Of a stretch of DNA of 64,000 nucleotides, positions 44,754 through 55,241 are shown one piece after another. Below the pieces are notes generated by a model. It ran no database searches, was not told the DNA's origin, and saw nothing but the letters and a program-made list of their open reading frames with translations. How positions within the stretch are numbered: position 1 is the stretch's first letter; each line of letters starts with the position of its first letter. The DNA is taken from the NCBI RefSeq assembly GCF_005221305.1, contig NZ_CP039887.1:2046001-2110000 (forward strand), written 5' to 3'. The translations under genes were made by a program, and so were the position numbers. This DNA comes from Neisseria subflava. Its GTDB lineage: Bacteria > Pseudomonadota > Gammaproteobacteria > Burkholderiales > Neisseriaceae.

Positions 44754-44825
44754 TTATAAAACGATTTGCCGGAAGGCATATTCGTAGCCGGTTTCTTGAT
44801 TCTCATAAATTTCTTGTATCGACAT
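44754..44825 (-). CDS. Possible 23-residue leader peptide before katA
   Basis: An ATG at 44825 opens 23 codons (MSIQEIYENQETGYEYAFRQ, then Ile-Val-Leu), ending 30 bases before katA. AAAAGGAAA lies at good spacing. It would be the first cistron of the katA message. Upstream (44840-44940) are several CTAT/ATAG tetranucleotides, reminiscent of OxyR half-sites but without the full spacing. Coding status is unproven. Confidence 0.4.
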   Translation of the reverse strand: MSIQEIYENQETGYEYAFRQIVL

Positions 44826-44962
44826 TTTATTTCCTTTTGATGTTAGCTATTAAAACAACTATACAGAAAGGTCTTAACTATTGGAACTATGAAACCGATT
44901 TAGAATAGATATAATAAATTAACTATTAAATCTCATTAGTTTTAATAAATAATTTAATTATG

Positions 44963-45010
44963 AAAAAAGGCCGTCTGAAACTTTATTTTATGTTTCAGAC
45001 GGCCTTTTTT
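44963..45010. repeat. AG-DUS inverted repeat, right flank of the katA cassette
   Basis: AAAAAAGGCCGTCTGAAAC and its complement around TTTATTTTAT, differing from the 43077-43116 unit by one loop base. It also terminates accC on the minus strand. Confidence 0.8.
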
Positions 45011-45025
45011 AGTCAAAACAGAGGA

Positions 45026-46387
45026 TTATTTATCCAGTTTGGCTTTGCGTTCTTCCAACCAATGTTCCAAGTAGTGGATGCTGACGCCACCTTTTTGGAA
45101 GCCTGGGTCACTGAACAAGTCGCGATGCAGCGGTGTATTGGTTTTGATGCCGGTAATTGCCAGCTCGGCAAGGGCTACGCGCATTTTTGCCATGGCTTGG
45201 TCGCGGTCTTTACCGATAACGCAGATTTTGCCGATCAGGCTGTCGTAGTAAGGAGGGATGCGGTAGCCTTGGTAGATGTGGCTGTCGACGCGGATGCCGA
45301 AGCCGCCGGGCAGGTGGCAGCTTTCAATCAGGCCCGGGCTTGGAATGAAGTTGTACGGGTCTTCGGCATTGATACGGCACTCAAACGCGTGGCCTTCGAC
45401 TTGAATGTCTTCCTGTTTGTATTGCAAAGGCAGGCCGGATGCAATGCGTAATTGCTCTTGGACGATGTCCACGCCGGTGATGAGCTCGGTAACCGGATGC
45501 TCAACCTGAACGCGTGTGTTCATCTCGATAAAGAAGAATTCGCCGTCTTCGTACAGGAATTCAAACGTACCTGCGCCGCGATAGCCGATGCGTTTGCAAG
45601 CGTCGGCACAGGCTTTGCCGATTTTGGCGCGTTCTTCTTCAGTGATGAACGGAGCAGGAGCTTCTTCGATGACTTTTTGGTGGCGGCGCTGCATGGAGCA
45701 GTCGCGCTCGGCGAGGTAGATGGCGTTGCCGTGTTCGTCGGCAATCACTTGGATTTCGACGTGGCGCGGACGCTGCAGATAGCGCTCCATATAAACCATC
45801 GGGTTGCCGAATGCCGCGCCTGCTTCGGCTTTGGTCATTTCGACAGACTGGAGGAGGTCTTCTTTTTTCTCGACGACGCGCATACCGCGACCGCCGCCGC
45901 CGCCGGAGGCTTTGATAATGACGGGATAACCGACTTTATCGGCAATTTTCAGGATTTCTTCACCGTCGTCTGGCAATGCGCCTTCAGATCCGGGAACGCA
46001 AGGCACGCCGGCTTCGATCATGGCGTGTTTGGCGGATACTTTGTCGCCCATCAGACGGATGGTGTCGGCTTTAGGGCCGATGAAGACAAAGCCGGATTGT
46101 TCGACTTGCTCGGCAAAATTGGCGTTTTCGGCGAGGAAGCCGTAGCCTGGGTGGATGCCGTCGGCTTCGGTGACTTCGGCGGCAGCAATGATGGCCGGGA
46201 TGTTGAGGTAGCTTTGTGCGGATGCGGCAGGGCCGATGCACACGGATTCGTCGGCGAGTTTGACGTGCAGGCTGTCTTTGTCGGCTTCGGAATGGACGGC
46301 GACGGTGGCGATGCCCATTTCACGGCAGGCACGCAGGACGCGCAGGGCGATTTCGCCCCGGTTGGCGATCAATACTTTTTTCAGCAT
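45026..46387 (-). CDS. accC: Acetyl-CoA carboxylase biotin carboxylase subunit
   Basis: 453 residues from the ATG at 46387 (GGAAAGA upstream); the frame is open further but MLKKVLIANRGEIALRVLRA is the standard N-terminus. It carboxylates biotin on AccB, the first step of fatty acid synthesis. Visible motifs are the glycine-rich ATP loop KASGGGGGRGMRVV, ERDCSMQRRHQK and FIEMNTRVQVEHPVTE. Transcribed after accB with a Pmp3-like gene between them. Confidence 0.97.
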   Translation of the reverse strand: MLKKVLIANRGEIALRVLRACREMGIATVAVHSEADKDSLHVKLADESVCIGPAASAQSYLNIPAIIAAAEVTEADGIHPGYGFLAENANFAEQVEQSGFVFIGPKADTIRLMGDKVSAKHAMIEAGVPCVPGSEGALPDDGEEILKIADKVGYPVIIKASGGGGGRGMRVVEKKEDLLQSVEMTKAEAGAAFGNPMVYMERYLQRPRHVEIQVIADEHGNAIYLAERDCSMQRRHQKVIEEAPAPFITEEERAKIGKACADACKRIGYRGAGTFEFLYEDGEFFFIEMNTRVQVEHPVTELITGVDIVQEQLRIASGLPLQYKQEDIQVEGHAFECRINAEDPYNFIPSPGLIESCHLPGGFGIRVDSHIYQGYRIPPYYDSLIGKICVIGKDRDQAMAKMRVALAELAITGIKTNTPLHRDLFSDPGFQKGGVSIHYLEHWLEERKAKLDK

Positions 46388-46416
46388 GATAATCTTTCCG
46401 GATGGTTCAGACGGCC

Positions 46417-46608
46417 TCAGCGGCCGCCTAATGCGTTGCGGATTTTTTGGTCGGTTTTGTATTGGCTCAAGGCGTAAACCGACCACATGGCTGCCGGTAT
46501 CCAGCCGATCAGCGTACATTGCAGAATCAGACAGATGATGCCTGCAATCGGACGGCCAATGGTGAAAAACTGCAACCATGGCAAGAAAATAGCCAAAATC
46601 AGACGCAT
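46417..46608 (-). CDS. YqaE/Pmp3 family membrane protein (UPF0057)
   Basis: 63 residues with two membrane helices. The Pmp3 family pattern is recognisable as LAIFLPWLQFFTIGRP, GIICLILQCTLIGWIPAAMW and ALSQYKTD. Relatives affect membrane potential and salt tolerance in yeast and plants; the bacterial role is unknown. It lies between accB and accC, an uncommon position. Confidence 0.85.
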   Translation of the reverse strand: MRLILAIFLPWLQFFTIGRPIAGIICLILQCTLIGWIPAAMWSVYALSQYKTDQKIRNALGGR

Positions 46609-46637
46609 GGTTTGTCCTTAATGAACAGAAAAAGGAA

Positions 46638-46672
46638 TTTCAGACGGCCTTAAAGCTAAAGGCCGTCTGAAA
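46638..46672. repeat. AG-DUS pair between accB and the Pmp3 gene
   Basis: TTTCAGACGGCCTT and AAGGCCGTCTGAAA in back-to-back order with a 7-base loop. It may reduce read-through from accB. Confidence 0.65.
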
Positions 46673-46679
46673 AAGCGGA

Positions 46680-47138
46680 TTATTCAATGATGAAGAGCGG
46701 CTCGCCGTATTCGACCGGAGTACCGTTTTCAACCAGAATTTCTTTAACGACACCGGATTTCTCGGCTTCGATTTCATTCATCAGCTTCATGGCTTCGATG
46801 ATGCACAAAGTATCGCCGACTTTTACTTGTTTACCTACTTCAACGAAAGCAGCGGCGTTCGGGCCGGGAGCGCGGTAAAATGTACCGACCATAGGCGATT
46901 TTTGTGCGTTGGACAAATCGCGAGCGGCAGGGGTGGCGGCTGGAGCGGCTGCGGCCGGAGCAACGGCAGGGGCGGCAACCGGAGCGGCTGCGACAGGTGC
47001 CGGAGCAGCATAAACAGGAGCTGCGGCGGCAGTGGTACGCGTAATGCGGACTTTTTCTTCGCCTTCGGTAACTTCAATTTCTGCAATGCCTGATTCTTCG
47101 ACCAAATCAATCAGTTTTTTCAATTTACGCAAATCCAT
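46680..47138 (-). CDS. accB: Biotin carboxyl carrier protein of acetyl-CoA carboxylase
   Basis: 152 residues. The N-terminal part (LRKLKKLIDLVEESGIAEIE) precedes a long Ala/Pro/Val linker (about 38-72). The C-terminal biotinyl domain has the biotinylation site in IEAMKLMNEIEAE (Lys near 118). The fused BirA encoded at 16.2 kb is the expected modifying enzyme. The 354-base region upstream, shared with divergent queA, should hold its promoter. Confidence 0.96.
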   Translation of the reverse strand: MDLRKLKKLIDLVEESGIAEIEVTEGEEKVRITRTTAAAAPVYAAPAPVAAAPVAAPAVAPAAAAPAATPAARDLSNAQKSPMVGTFYRAPGPNAAAFVEVGKQVKVGDTLCIIEAMKLMNEIEAEKSGVVKEILVENGTPVEYGEPLFIIE

Positions 47139-47492
47139 TGCTTTTCCTTTTTAGCGCGGCATAAAGTACATATTGGGTATGCGCCGCTGTGGTTTTAGAT
47201 GATTTCCTGAGACGTCGGAAGGCGGGTTTGCCATCCGGCGTTTAAATAATGTCGGAACAGGGCGGAGCCTGAGAAATGAATCTGGTTATTTTCCCGAACT
47301 TGTCGGTAAATGTCCAGTAAAAGATAGAAAAAAGGCGTTTTTCGGCGAAAAAAGAAAGGAACGCTGATTTTCGTTAAAAGGTGTTTTTCCCAAGAGCGTT
47401 TATTCTAATTTATTGGTTTTTCGACAAAACATGCCGTCTGAAAACCAACTTTGCGCGTATAATGGCGCCTGTTTTTTTAAGTATGCACGACA
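47139..47492. promoter_or_regulatory. Divergent accB/queA intergenic region
   Basis: 354 bases with no supported ORF and one exact AT-DUS at 47431-47442. The accB and queA promoters must lie here but I see no unambiguous -35/-10 pair. Confidence 0.5.
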
Positions 47493-48521
47493 ATGGATAT
47501 TTCCGATTTTGATTTTGAATTGCCCGAAAAACTGATTGCCCAGCATCCTCCGGAAGTGCGCGGCAGCAGCAGGCTTTTGGTTGCCTTGCCTACATTGCCG
47601 ATTGAAGACAAACATTTCGGCGATTTACCCGATTATGTCGCACCGGGCGATGTGCTGGTGTTTAACAATACCAAAGTGATGAAGGCGCGCCTGTTCGGCC
47701 AAAAAGCCAGCGGCGGCAAAATCGAAGCCCTGATTGAGCGGGTATTGGACGCGCATACCGCATTGGCTCATATCCGTTCGTCCAAATCGCCGAAACCGGG
47801 TACGAAATTGATTTTTGAAGGCGATATCCACGCCGTCATGATGGAGCGTGCGGAAGAATTGTTTTGCCTGAAATTTGAAGGCGGGCAAACCGTTTATGAA
47901 CTTTTGGAGCAAAACGGCCATCTGCCCTTGCCGCCTTATATCGAACGCGCGGCCGATGATGAAGACGACAGCCGCTATCAGACCGTGTACGCCAAATATC
48001 AAGGCGCAGTAGCCGCGCCGACGGCGGGTTTGCACTTTACCGATGAGTTATTGGGCCGTCTGAAAGCCAAAGGCGTAGAAACCGCAGAAGTGACCCTGCA
48101 CGTTGGTGCCGGCACATTCCAACCCGTGCGCGTCGATAAAATTGAAGAGCACAAAATGCACAGCGAGTGGTTTGACGTACCTGCAGAAACCGTTGCCGCC
48201 GTCGAAGCCGCCAAAGCGCGTGGCAATAAAGTGTGGGCAGTGGGCACAACCTCCATGCGCGCCTTAGAATCCGCCGCACGCGAAACAGGCCGTCTGAAAG
48301 CCGGTCGCGGCGATACCGATATTTTCATTACGCCGGGCTACCGCTTCAATGTTGCCGACCGATTGATTACCAACTTCCACCTGCCCAAATCAACCTTGCT
48401 GATGCTCGTCAGCGCGTTTTCGGGCATGGAGCATATCCGCAACGTTTACCGCCATGCGGTGGAGCAGGAATACCGCTTTTTCAGCTATGGCGATGCGATG
48501 ATTTTGGGGAAAGCGGAATAA
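47493..48521 (+). CDS. queA: tRNA preQ1 ribosyltransferase-isomerase QueA
   Basis: Transfers and rearranges the ribosyl group of S-adenosylmethionine onto preQ1 in tRNA, making epoxyqueuosine. 342 residues starting MDISDFDFELPEKLIAQHP, with VFNNTKVMKARLFG, GAVAAPTAGLHFT, LHVGAGTFQPVRVD and NFHLPKSTLLMLVSAF. Two DUS copies lie within the coding region (48055 and 48289). Confidence 0.96.
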   Translation: MDISDFDFELPEKLIAQHPPEVRGSSRLLVALPTLPIEDKHFGDLPDYVAPGDVLVFNNTKVMKARLFGQKASGGKIEALIERVLDAHTALAHIRSSKSPKPGTKLIFEGDIHAVMMERAEELFCLKFEGGQTVYELLEQNGHLPLPPYIERAADDEDDSRYQTVYAKYQGAVAAPTAGLHFTDELLGRLKAKGVETAEVTLHVGAGTFQPVRVDKIEEHKMHSEWFDVPAETVAAVEAAKARGNKVWAVGTTSMRALESAARETGRLKAGRGDTDIFITPGYRFNVADRLITNFHLPKSTLLMLVSAFSGMEHIRNVYRHAVEQEYRFFSYGDAMILGKAE

Positions 48522-48680
48522 ATCGGAAGCGGACTGGAGCGTTTTAAACCGGTTATTTGGGTTATCCCGAATCTGAATCAGTTGGAACGCTCTATTAAAA
48601 TATGCGAATTAAAATAAATGATTAAAGCAAACGCGCGAAGTTGTTGGAATTTGAGTTGTAAGAAATAAAGCACAAAAACA

Positions 48681-48718
48681 AAAAGGCCGTCTGAAAATCG
48701 TTTTTCAGACGGCCTTTT
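48681..48718. terminator. AG-DUS inverted repeat between convergent genes
   Basis: AAAAGGCCGTCTGAAAA and its complement with a short loop, serving queA and the convergent gyrB. Confidence 0.75.
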
Positions 48719-48730
48719 ATATCCCCATGC

Positions 48731-51121
<2,391 letters not shown>

Positions 51122-51262
51122 GGTCTTTTCTTGCTGAATTTCAAGGAATTTTTCCGTGCGCGCAATGAAATGTCAAACGGGCGCGGCGGATGTGTTCCGA
51201 AAGGTCAAAATAATAGGCAATTATACCTGATTTTGCTGGATTATTCAGCGTTTTAAGTGCAA

Positions 51263-51299
51263 AAAGGCCGTCTGAAAGATTAAATTTCAGACGGCCTTT
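51263..51299. terminator. AG-DUS inverted repeat
   Basis: AAAGGCCGTCTGAAA and TTTCAGACGGCCTTT with a 7-base loop, after prmA on the minus strand. Confidence 0.75.
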
Positions 51300-51315
51300 G
51301 TATCGGAAAACAGGT

Positions 51316-52203
51316 TTAGCGTTTGACGCCGCTCAATCGCGCCCAGCCTTCTTCGATTTCGGCAGGCTCGATGTCGAACCATTGGCTGTAAATGCCGCTG
51401 AGTTCTTCGACTTGTTCGTCCAAAAGGCCGGACAAGACAATGCGGCCGCCTTGTTTGGTACGCGCGGCAAGCATTTCGCCGAGCATACGCAGCGGGTTGG
51501 CCAGAATGTTGGCGACAACGACATCAAATTGACCTTGCGGCAGGCCGTCCGGCAGGTAGAACTGCGCGTCGACGTTGTTTTGCGCGGCATTGTCTTTGCT
51601 GGCGCGGATGGCTTGTTCGTCAATATCTACGCCGATAGCGGAGCCTGCGCCGAGTTTGAGGGCGGCAATGGCCAAAATGCCGGAGCCGCAGCCGTAGTCC
51701 AATACGCTTTCGCCGCCTTTGAGTTGCGTGTCGAGCCATTTGAGGCAGAGGCGTGTGGTCGGATGGCTGCCGGTGCCGAAGGCAAGGCCAGGGTCGAGTT
51801 GCAGGTTGACGGCGTTGCCGTTGGGCGCTTCGTGCCAAGACGGGGTAATCCACAGGCGGTCGGAAATTTGAATCGGGTCGAATTGCGCTTGGGTCAGGCG
51901 TACCCAGTCTTGATCTTCAAGGATTTCGCCGGTGTATTTCAAATCGTTCAAACCGCATTCCTGCGCGGCGGCTTTGATAATGGAAGCGGCGTCGTCGCTT
52001 TCGCCGAAAAGGGCGATGACTTTGCTTTGTTGCCAGATTTGCTCGGTCGGCATGCCCGGCTCGCCGAAAATGGCCTGCTCGTTTTCTGTACCGGCGTAGG
52101 CATCTTCAATGGCGGCGGACAATGCACCGTGTTCCATCAGCGCGTCGGCAAGGCGTTCGGCGACGGCATCGTTGACGTTGATGGTGATTTGTTGATAGGA
52201 CAT
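51316..52203 (-). CDS. prmA: Ribosomal protein L11 methyltransferase
   Basis: 295 residues. The N-terminal L11-binding domain is followed by a SAM-dependent methyltransferase: DPGLAFGTGSHPTTRLCL, DYGCGSGILAIAALKLGA and VVANILANPLR. It trimethylates several lysines and the N-terminus of L11. It lies 90 bases downstream of dapB, across a DUS hairpin. Confidence 0.95.
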   Translation of the reverse strand: MSYQQITINVNDAVAERLADALMEHGALSAAIEDAYAGTENEQAIFGEPGMPTEQIWQQSKVIALFGESDDAASIIKAAAQECGLNDLKYTGEILEDQDWVRLTQAQFDPIQISDRLWITPSWHEAPNGNAVNLQLDPGLAFGTGSHPTTRLCLKWLDTQLKGGESVLDYGCGSGILAIAALKLGAGSAIGVDIDEQAIRASKDNAAQNNVDAQFYLPDGLPQGQFDVVVANILANPLRMLGEMLAARTKQGGRIVLSGLLDEQVEELSGIYSQWFDIEPAEIEEGWARLSGVKR

Positions 52204-52223
52204 GGTGGGACTTTCTTTTTAAT

Positions 52224-52264
52224 AAGGCCGTCTGAAAATCGACGTTGTGCTTTCAGACGGCCTT
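52224..52264. terminator. AG-DUS inverted repeat
   Basis: AAGGCCGTCTGAAA and TTTCAGACGGCCTT with a 13-base loop, between dapB and prmA. Confidence 0.7.
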
Positions 52265-52292
52265 GTAAGGTATGAAACCTGATGATGCGGGT

Positions 52293-53102
52293 TTATCGGT
52301 TTTTCAAACCCAATACGTCTTGCATATCGTACAGGCCTTTTTTGCCGTTTGCCCAAACTGCGGCGCGTACGGCACCGGCGGCAAAAGTCATGCGGCTGCT
52401 GGCTTTGTGGGTGATTTCCACGCGCTCGCCGTCGGTGGCGAAGAGGGCGGTGTGGTCGCCGACGATGTCGCCTGCGCGGACGGTGGCAAAACCGATGGTG
52501 GACGGATCGCGTGGGCCGGTGTGGCCTTCGCGGCCGTAAACGGCGCATTCTTTGAGGTCGCGGCCGAGTGCGTCGGCAATGACTTCACCCATGCGTAACG
52601 CGGTGCCGCTTGGGGCGTCGACTTTGTGGCGGTGGTGGCCTTCGATGATTTCGATGTCGTAGCCTTCGTTTAACACGCGGGCAACGGTGTCGAGGATATG
52701 GAAGGTCAGGTTGACGCCGACGCTGAAGTTGGCTGCGAAGACGACGCCTATTTTTTCGCCTGCGGCTTGGATGGCGGCTTTGCCTGCGTCGTCAAAACCG
52801 GTGGTGCCGATGATGATGTTGACGCCTTTTCCCACGCATTTTTGCAGGTGTTTCAGGGTTGGCTCGGGACGGGTAAAGTCGATGAGGACATCGCTTTGAG
52901 CCAGTACGGCATCCACGTCGTCTGAAATGGCAACGCCGGTTTTGAGGCCGGAGGCGAAGCCTGCATCCAAACCCAATACTTCCGAACCGGAATGCTCCAG
53001 TGCGCCGGAGAGGACGGCATCGGGATGGTTATTGACCGCTTCAACCAAAACGCGACCCATGCGGCCGTTGACGCCGGCAATGGCGATTTTTAATGCGCTC
53101 AT
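52293..53102 (-). CDS. dapB: 4-hydroxy-tetrahydrodipicolinate reductase
   Basis: Reductase of the lysine and diaminopimelate pathway. 269 residues with the nucleotide-binding IAGVNGRMGRVL, the GTTGFDDAGKAAI block, the catalytic EGHHRHKVDAPSGTAL and the end of the domain at RAAVWANGKKGLYDMQDVLG. It begins 9 bases after bamE, so the two genes are co-transcribed. DapD, acting next in the pathway, is encoded at 55.2 kb. Confidence 0.96.
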   Translation of the reverse strand: MSALKIAIAGVNGRMGRVLVEAVNNHPDAVLSGALEHSGSEVLGLDAGFASGLKTGVAISDDVDAVLAQSDVLIDFTRPEPTLKHLQKCVGKGVNIIIGTTGFDDAGKAAIQAAGEKIGVVFAANFSVGVNLTFHILDTVARVLNEGYDIEIIEGHHRHKVDAPSGTALRMGEVIADALGRDLKECAVYGREGHTGPRDPSTIGFATVRAGDIVGDHTALFATDGERVEITHKASSRMTFAAGAVRAAVWANGKKGLYDMQDVLGLKNR

Positions 53103-53111
53103 GGGGCTTCC

Positions 53112-53510
53112 TTATTTCGCGTTGGTTTCGGTAGTCGGAACGACGTTTTGTCCGGCTTGAACGGCTTCGATGGATTTTTGAATGGCATCGCCTTCGGCGC
53201 GTGCGAGGACGTCGTTTTCAAAGTACAGGGTCAGGTTGCTTTGTTCTTTGATGATGCCGTTGCGGCTGGTGTTGAAAGTGTAATCCCAGCGGTCGGCATG
53301 GAAGGCGTCGCGCAGGAGCGGCGTACCGAGCAGCAGTTGGACTTGGTCGCGGGTCATACCTTGGCGCAGGGAAACCACGGCGCGGGGATTGAGCTCGTTA
53401 CCTTGAATGATTTTGAGTTTGTAGGATGGAAAGTTGGATACGCGCTCGGCACTGCATGAGGCCAGACCTAAAATAGCGGCGATGGCAAGGCATAAGGCTT
53501 TATTCACGGG
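53112..53510 (-). CDS. bamE: Outer membrane assembly lipoprotein BamE
   Basis: 132 residues from a GTG at 53510, chosen because AAAGG sits seven bases upstream and a lipoprotein signal follows directly (lipobox LASC); the frame is open to ATGs at 53528 and 53573 without a ribosome-binding site. The SmpA/OmlA fold is shown by YKLKIIQGNELNPRAVVSLR, then QGMTRDQVQLLLGTPLLRDAF and RWDYTFN. It stabilises the BAM beta-barrel assembly complex. Divergent from fur. Confidence 0.93.
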   Translation of the reverse strand, partial: PVNKALCLAIAAILGLASCSAERVSNFPSYKLKIIQGNELNPRAVVSLRQGMTRDQVQLLLGTPLLRDAFHADRWDYTFNTSRNGIIKEQSNLTLYFENDVLARAEGDAIQKSIEAVQAGQNVVPTTETNAK

Positions 53511-53721
53511 CTTACCTTTCTGTGTCATTTCGGGAAAGATGTTTATCATCGCTTGAATATTTTTAAAAAGCAAACGATAATCATCTTCTTAATTTTTCTT
53601 TTCGCCGATTTTCAATTGCAAGACCGGCGGCAGATTGCCGCCCTTTAACGGCCCAATAGTGGGCAAACGGGCGGAAAGTGCGTATTATAACGGTTATTAC
53701 CTTACAGGGATATTGAATATT

Positions 53722-54156
53722 ATGGAAAAATTCAGCAACATTGCGCAATTGAAAGATAGCGGTTTGAAAGTTACTGGTCCACGTTTGAAAATTTTGGACT
53801 TGTTCGAGACTCATGCCGAGGAGCATTTGAGTGCGGAAGATGTGTACCGTATCCTGTTGGAAGAGGGCGTGGAAATCGGCGTGGCGACGATTTACCGCGT
53901 GCTGACCCAGTTTGAACAGGCCGGCATTTTGCAACGCCACCATTTTGAAACCGGCAAAGCGGTTTACGAATTGGACAAAGGCGACCACCACGACCACATC
54001 GTCTGCGTGAAATGCGGCGAAGTAACCGAATTCCACAATCCGGAAATCGAAGCGCTGCAAGACAAAATCGCCGAAGAAAACGGCTACCGCATTGTCGACC
54101 ACGCGCTGTATATGTACGGCGTATGCGGCGATTGCCAAACCAAAACCAAACGTTAA
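53722..54156 (+). CDS. fur: Ferric uptake regulator Fur
   Basis: 144 residues from the ATG at 53722 (the frame is open upstream without homology). DNA-binding helices lie in LKVTGPRLKILDLFE and ATIYRVLTQFEQAGI. The metal sites are GDHHDHIVCVKCGEVTEF and YGVCGDCQTKTK. It would repress iron-uptake genes such as fetA and the receptor at 139-2325. Divergent from bamE over a 211-base region, the arrangement known in other proteobacteria. Confidence 0.97.
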   Translation: MEKFSNIAQLKDSGLKVTGPRLKILDLFETHAEEHLSAEDVYRILLEEGVEIGVATIYRVLTQFEQAGILQRHHFETGKAVYELDKGDHHDHIVCVKCGEVTEFHNPEIEALQDKIAEENGYRIVDHALYMYGVCGDCQTKTKR

Positions 54157-54174
54157 GCAGTTTGTGTGTTGATT

Positions 54175-54217
54175 TTTCAGACGGCCTTGGGCATTTTTAG
54201 CTTGAGGCCGTCTGAAA
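54175..54217. terminator. AG-DUS inverted pair between fur and aat
   Basis: TTTCAGACGGCCT followed by AGGCCGTCTGAAA with a 17-base loop, 19 bases after the fur stop codon and ending five bases before the aat start. Confidence 0.65.
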
Positions 54218-54221
54218 CTTT

Positions 54222-54980
54222 ATGGGCTTTACGATGAAGATTCCTTTTCTTGCGCCACGGGATTATCGTTTCCCCGACCCGTCTTACGCTTTGGCAGAAT
54301 GCGACGGCTTGGTCGGTGTCAGCGGCGATTTGGATACGGGGCGGCTGTTGTCGGCGTATGGGCAGGGGATTTTTCCGTGGTTTAGCCGCGACGGTTGGTT
54401 TTTCTGGTATGCGGTTGCGCCGCGAGCCGTGATTGTGCCGGAAAACCTGCATATCGGCCGATCGCTCACCAAAACCTTGCGCCATAAGCCGTATCGGGTA
54501 ACGGTCAACCGCTGTTTTGAAAAAGTGATTGCCCATTGCGCCAATGTGCCGCGTCCGGAACAGGACGGAACATGGATAGAACCTGCGTTTCAGACGGCCT
54601 ATTTGAAGCTGCACCATCAGGGACATGCGCATTCGTTTGAATGTTGGCTGCCGGATGAACAAGGCGAAATGCAGTTGGCAGGCGGGTTTTACGGCGTGCA
54701 AATCGGCTGCGTATTTTATGGCGAGTCAATGTTTGCCTTGCGTCCCGATGCGTCAAAGATTGCGTTTGCCTGCGCCGTCCCGTTTTTATCGGATTTGGGC
54801 GTTGCGCTGATAGATTGTCAGCAGGATACCGAACATATGCGCCGTTTCGGTTCGCAGTTAATGGATTTTGCCGACTTTCAGACGGCCTTGAAGGATTTGA
54901 ACGCGAAACCGTTAAAGCGGAATATCGAATGCGGCGTGGTGGTTGAAAATCTTCTGCAAAAGATTGGTGGTAAAGATTGA
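54222..54980 (+). CDS. aat: Leucyl/phenylalanyl-tRNA-protein transferase
   Basis: Adds Leu or Phe to N-terminal Arg/Lys, marking proteins for ClpAP. 252 residues from 54222, or 248 from the ATG at 54234 (MKIPFLAPRDYRFPDPSYAL), which matches the family N-terminus better. Motifs include GLVGVSGDLDTGRLLSAYGQ, GIFPWF, WIEPAFQTAY and GGFYGVQIGCVFYGESMF. A DUS copy encodes part of the FQTA motif. Confidence 0.94.
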   Translation: MGFTMKIPFLAPRDYRFPDPSYALAECDGLVGVSGDLDTGRLLSAYGQGIFPWFSRDGWFFWYAVAPRAVIVPENLHIGRSLTKTLRHKPYRVTVNRCFEKVIAHCANVPRPEQDGTWIEPAFQTAYLKLHHQGHAHSFECWLPDEQGEMQLAGGFYGVQIGCVFYGESMFALRPDASKIAFACAVPFLSDLGVALIDCQQDTEHMRRFGSQLMDFADFQTALKDLNAKPLKRNIECGVVVENLLQKIGGKD

Positions 54981-55241
54981 TTTATCGGCACGGCGTGTCG
55001 GCAGAATGGGTAGCTTGCATATCGTAGCTGGAAAATTAGTTAAAAAATAAATGCTATTCAATTCACTTGAACAGGCCGTCTGAAAATCTTGGCTTAGCCA
55101 AAATCCGGCCGTGTAACGCTCGGCGATAATCATGTTAATAGCTGACGAAATCGCTTTTACATGGCAAAATAACGAGTTAAATATTTGTATAGGGTGGCCT
55201 GAATAGGTTTCAGACGGCCCTGATCTCTTGAAGGAATCAAC

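Noticed and set aside
44826..44940. OxyR operator upstream of katA
   Set aside because: Several CTAT/ATAG tetramers occur but not in the ATAG-N7-CTAT spacing needed, so no operator is called.
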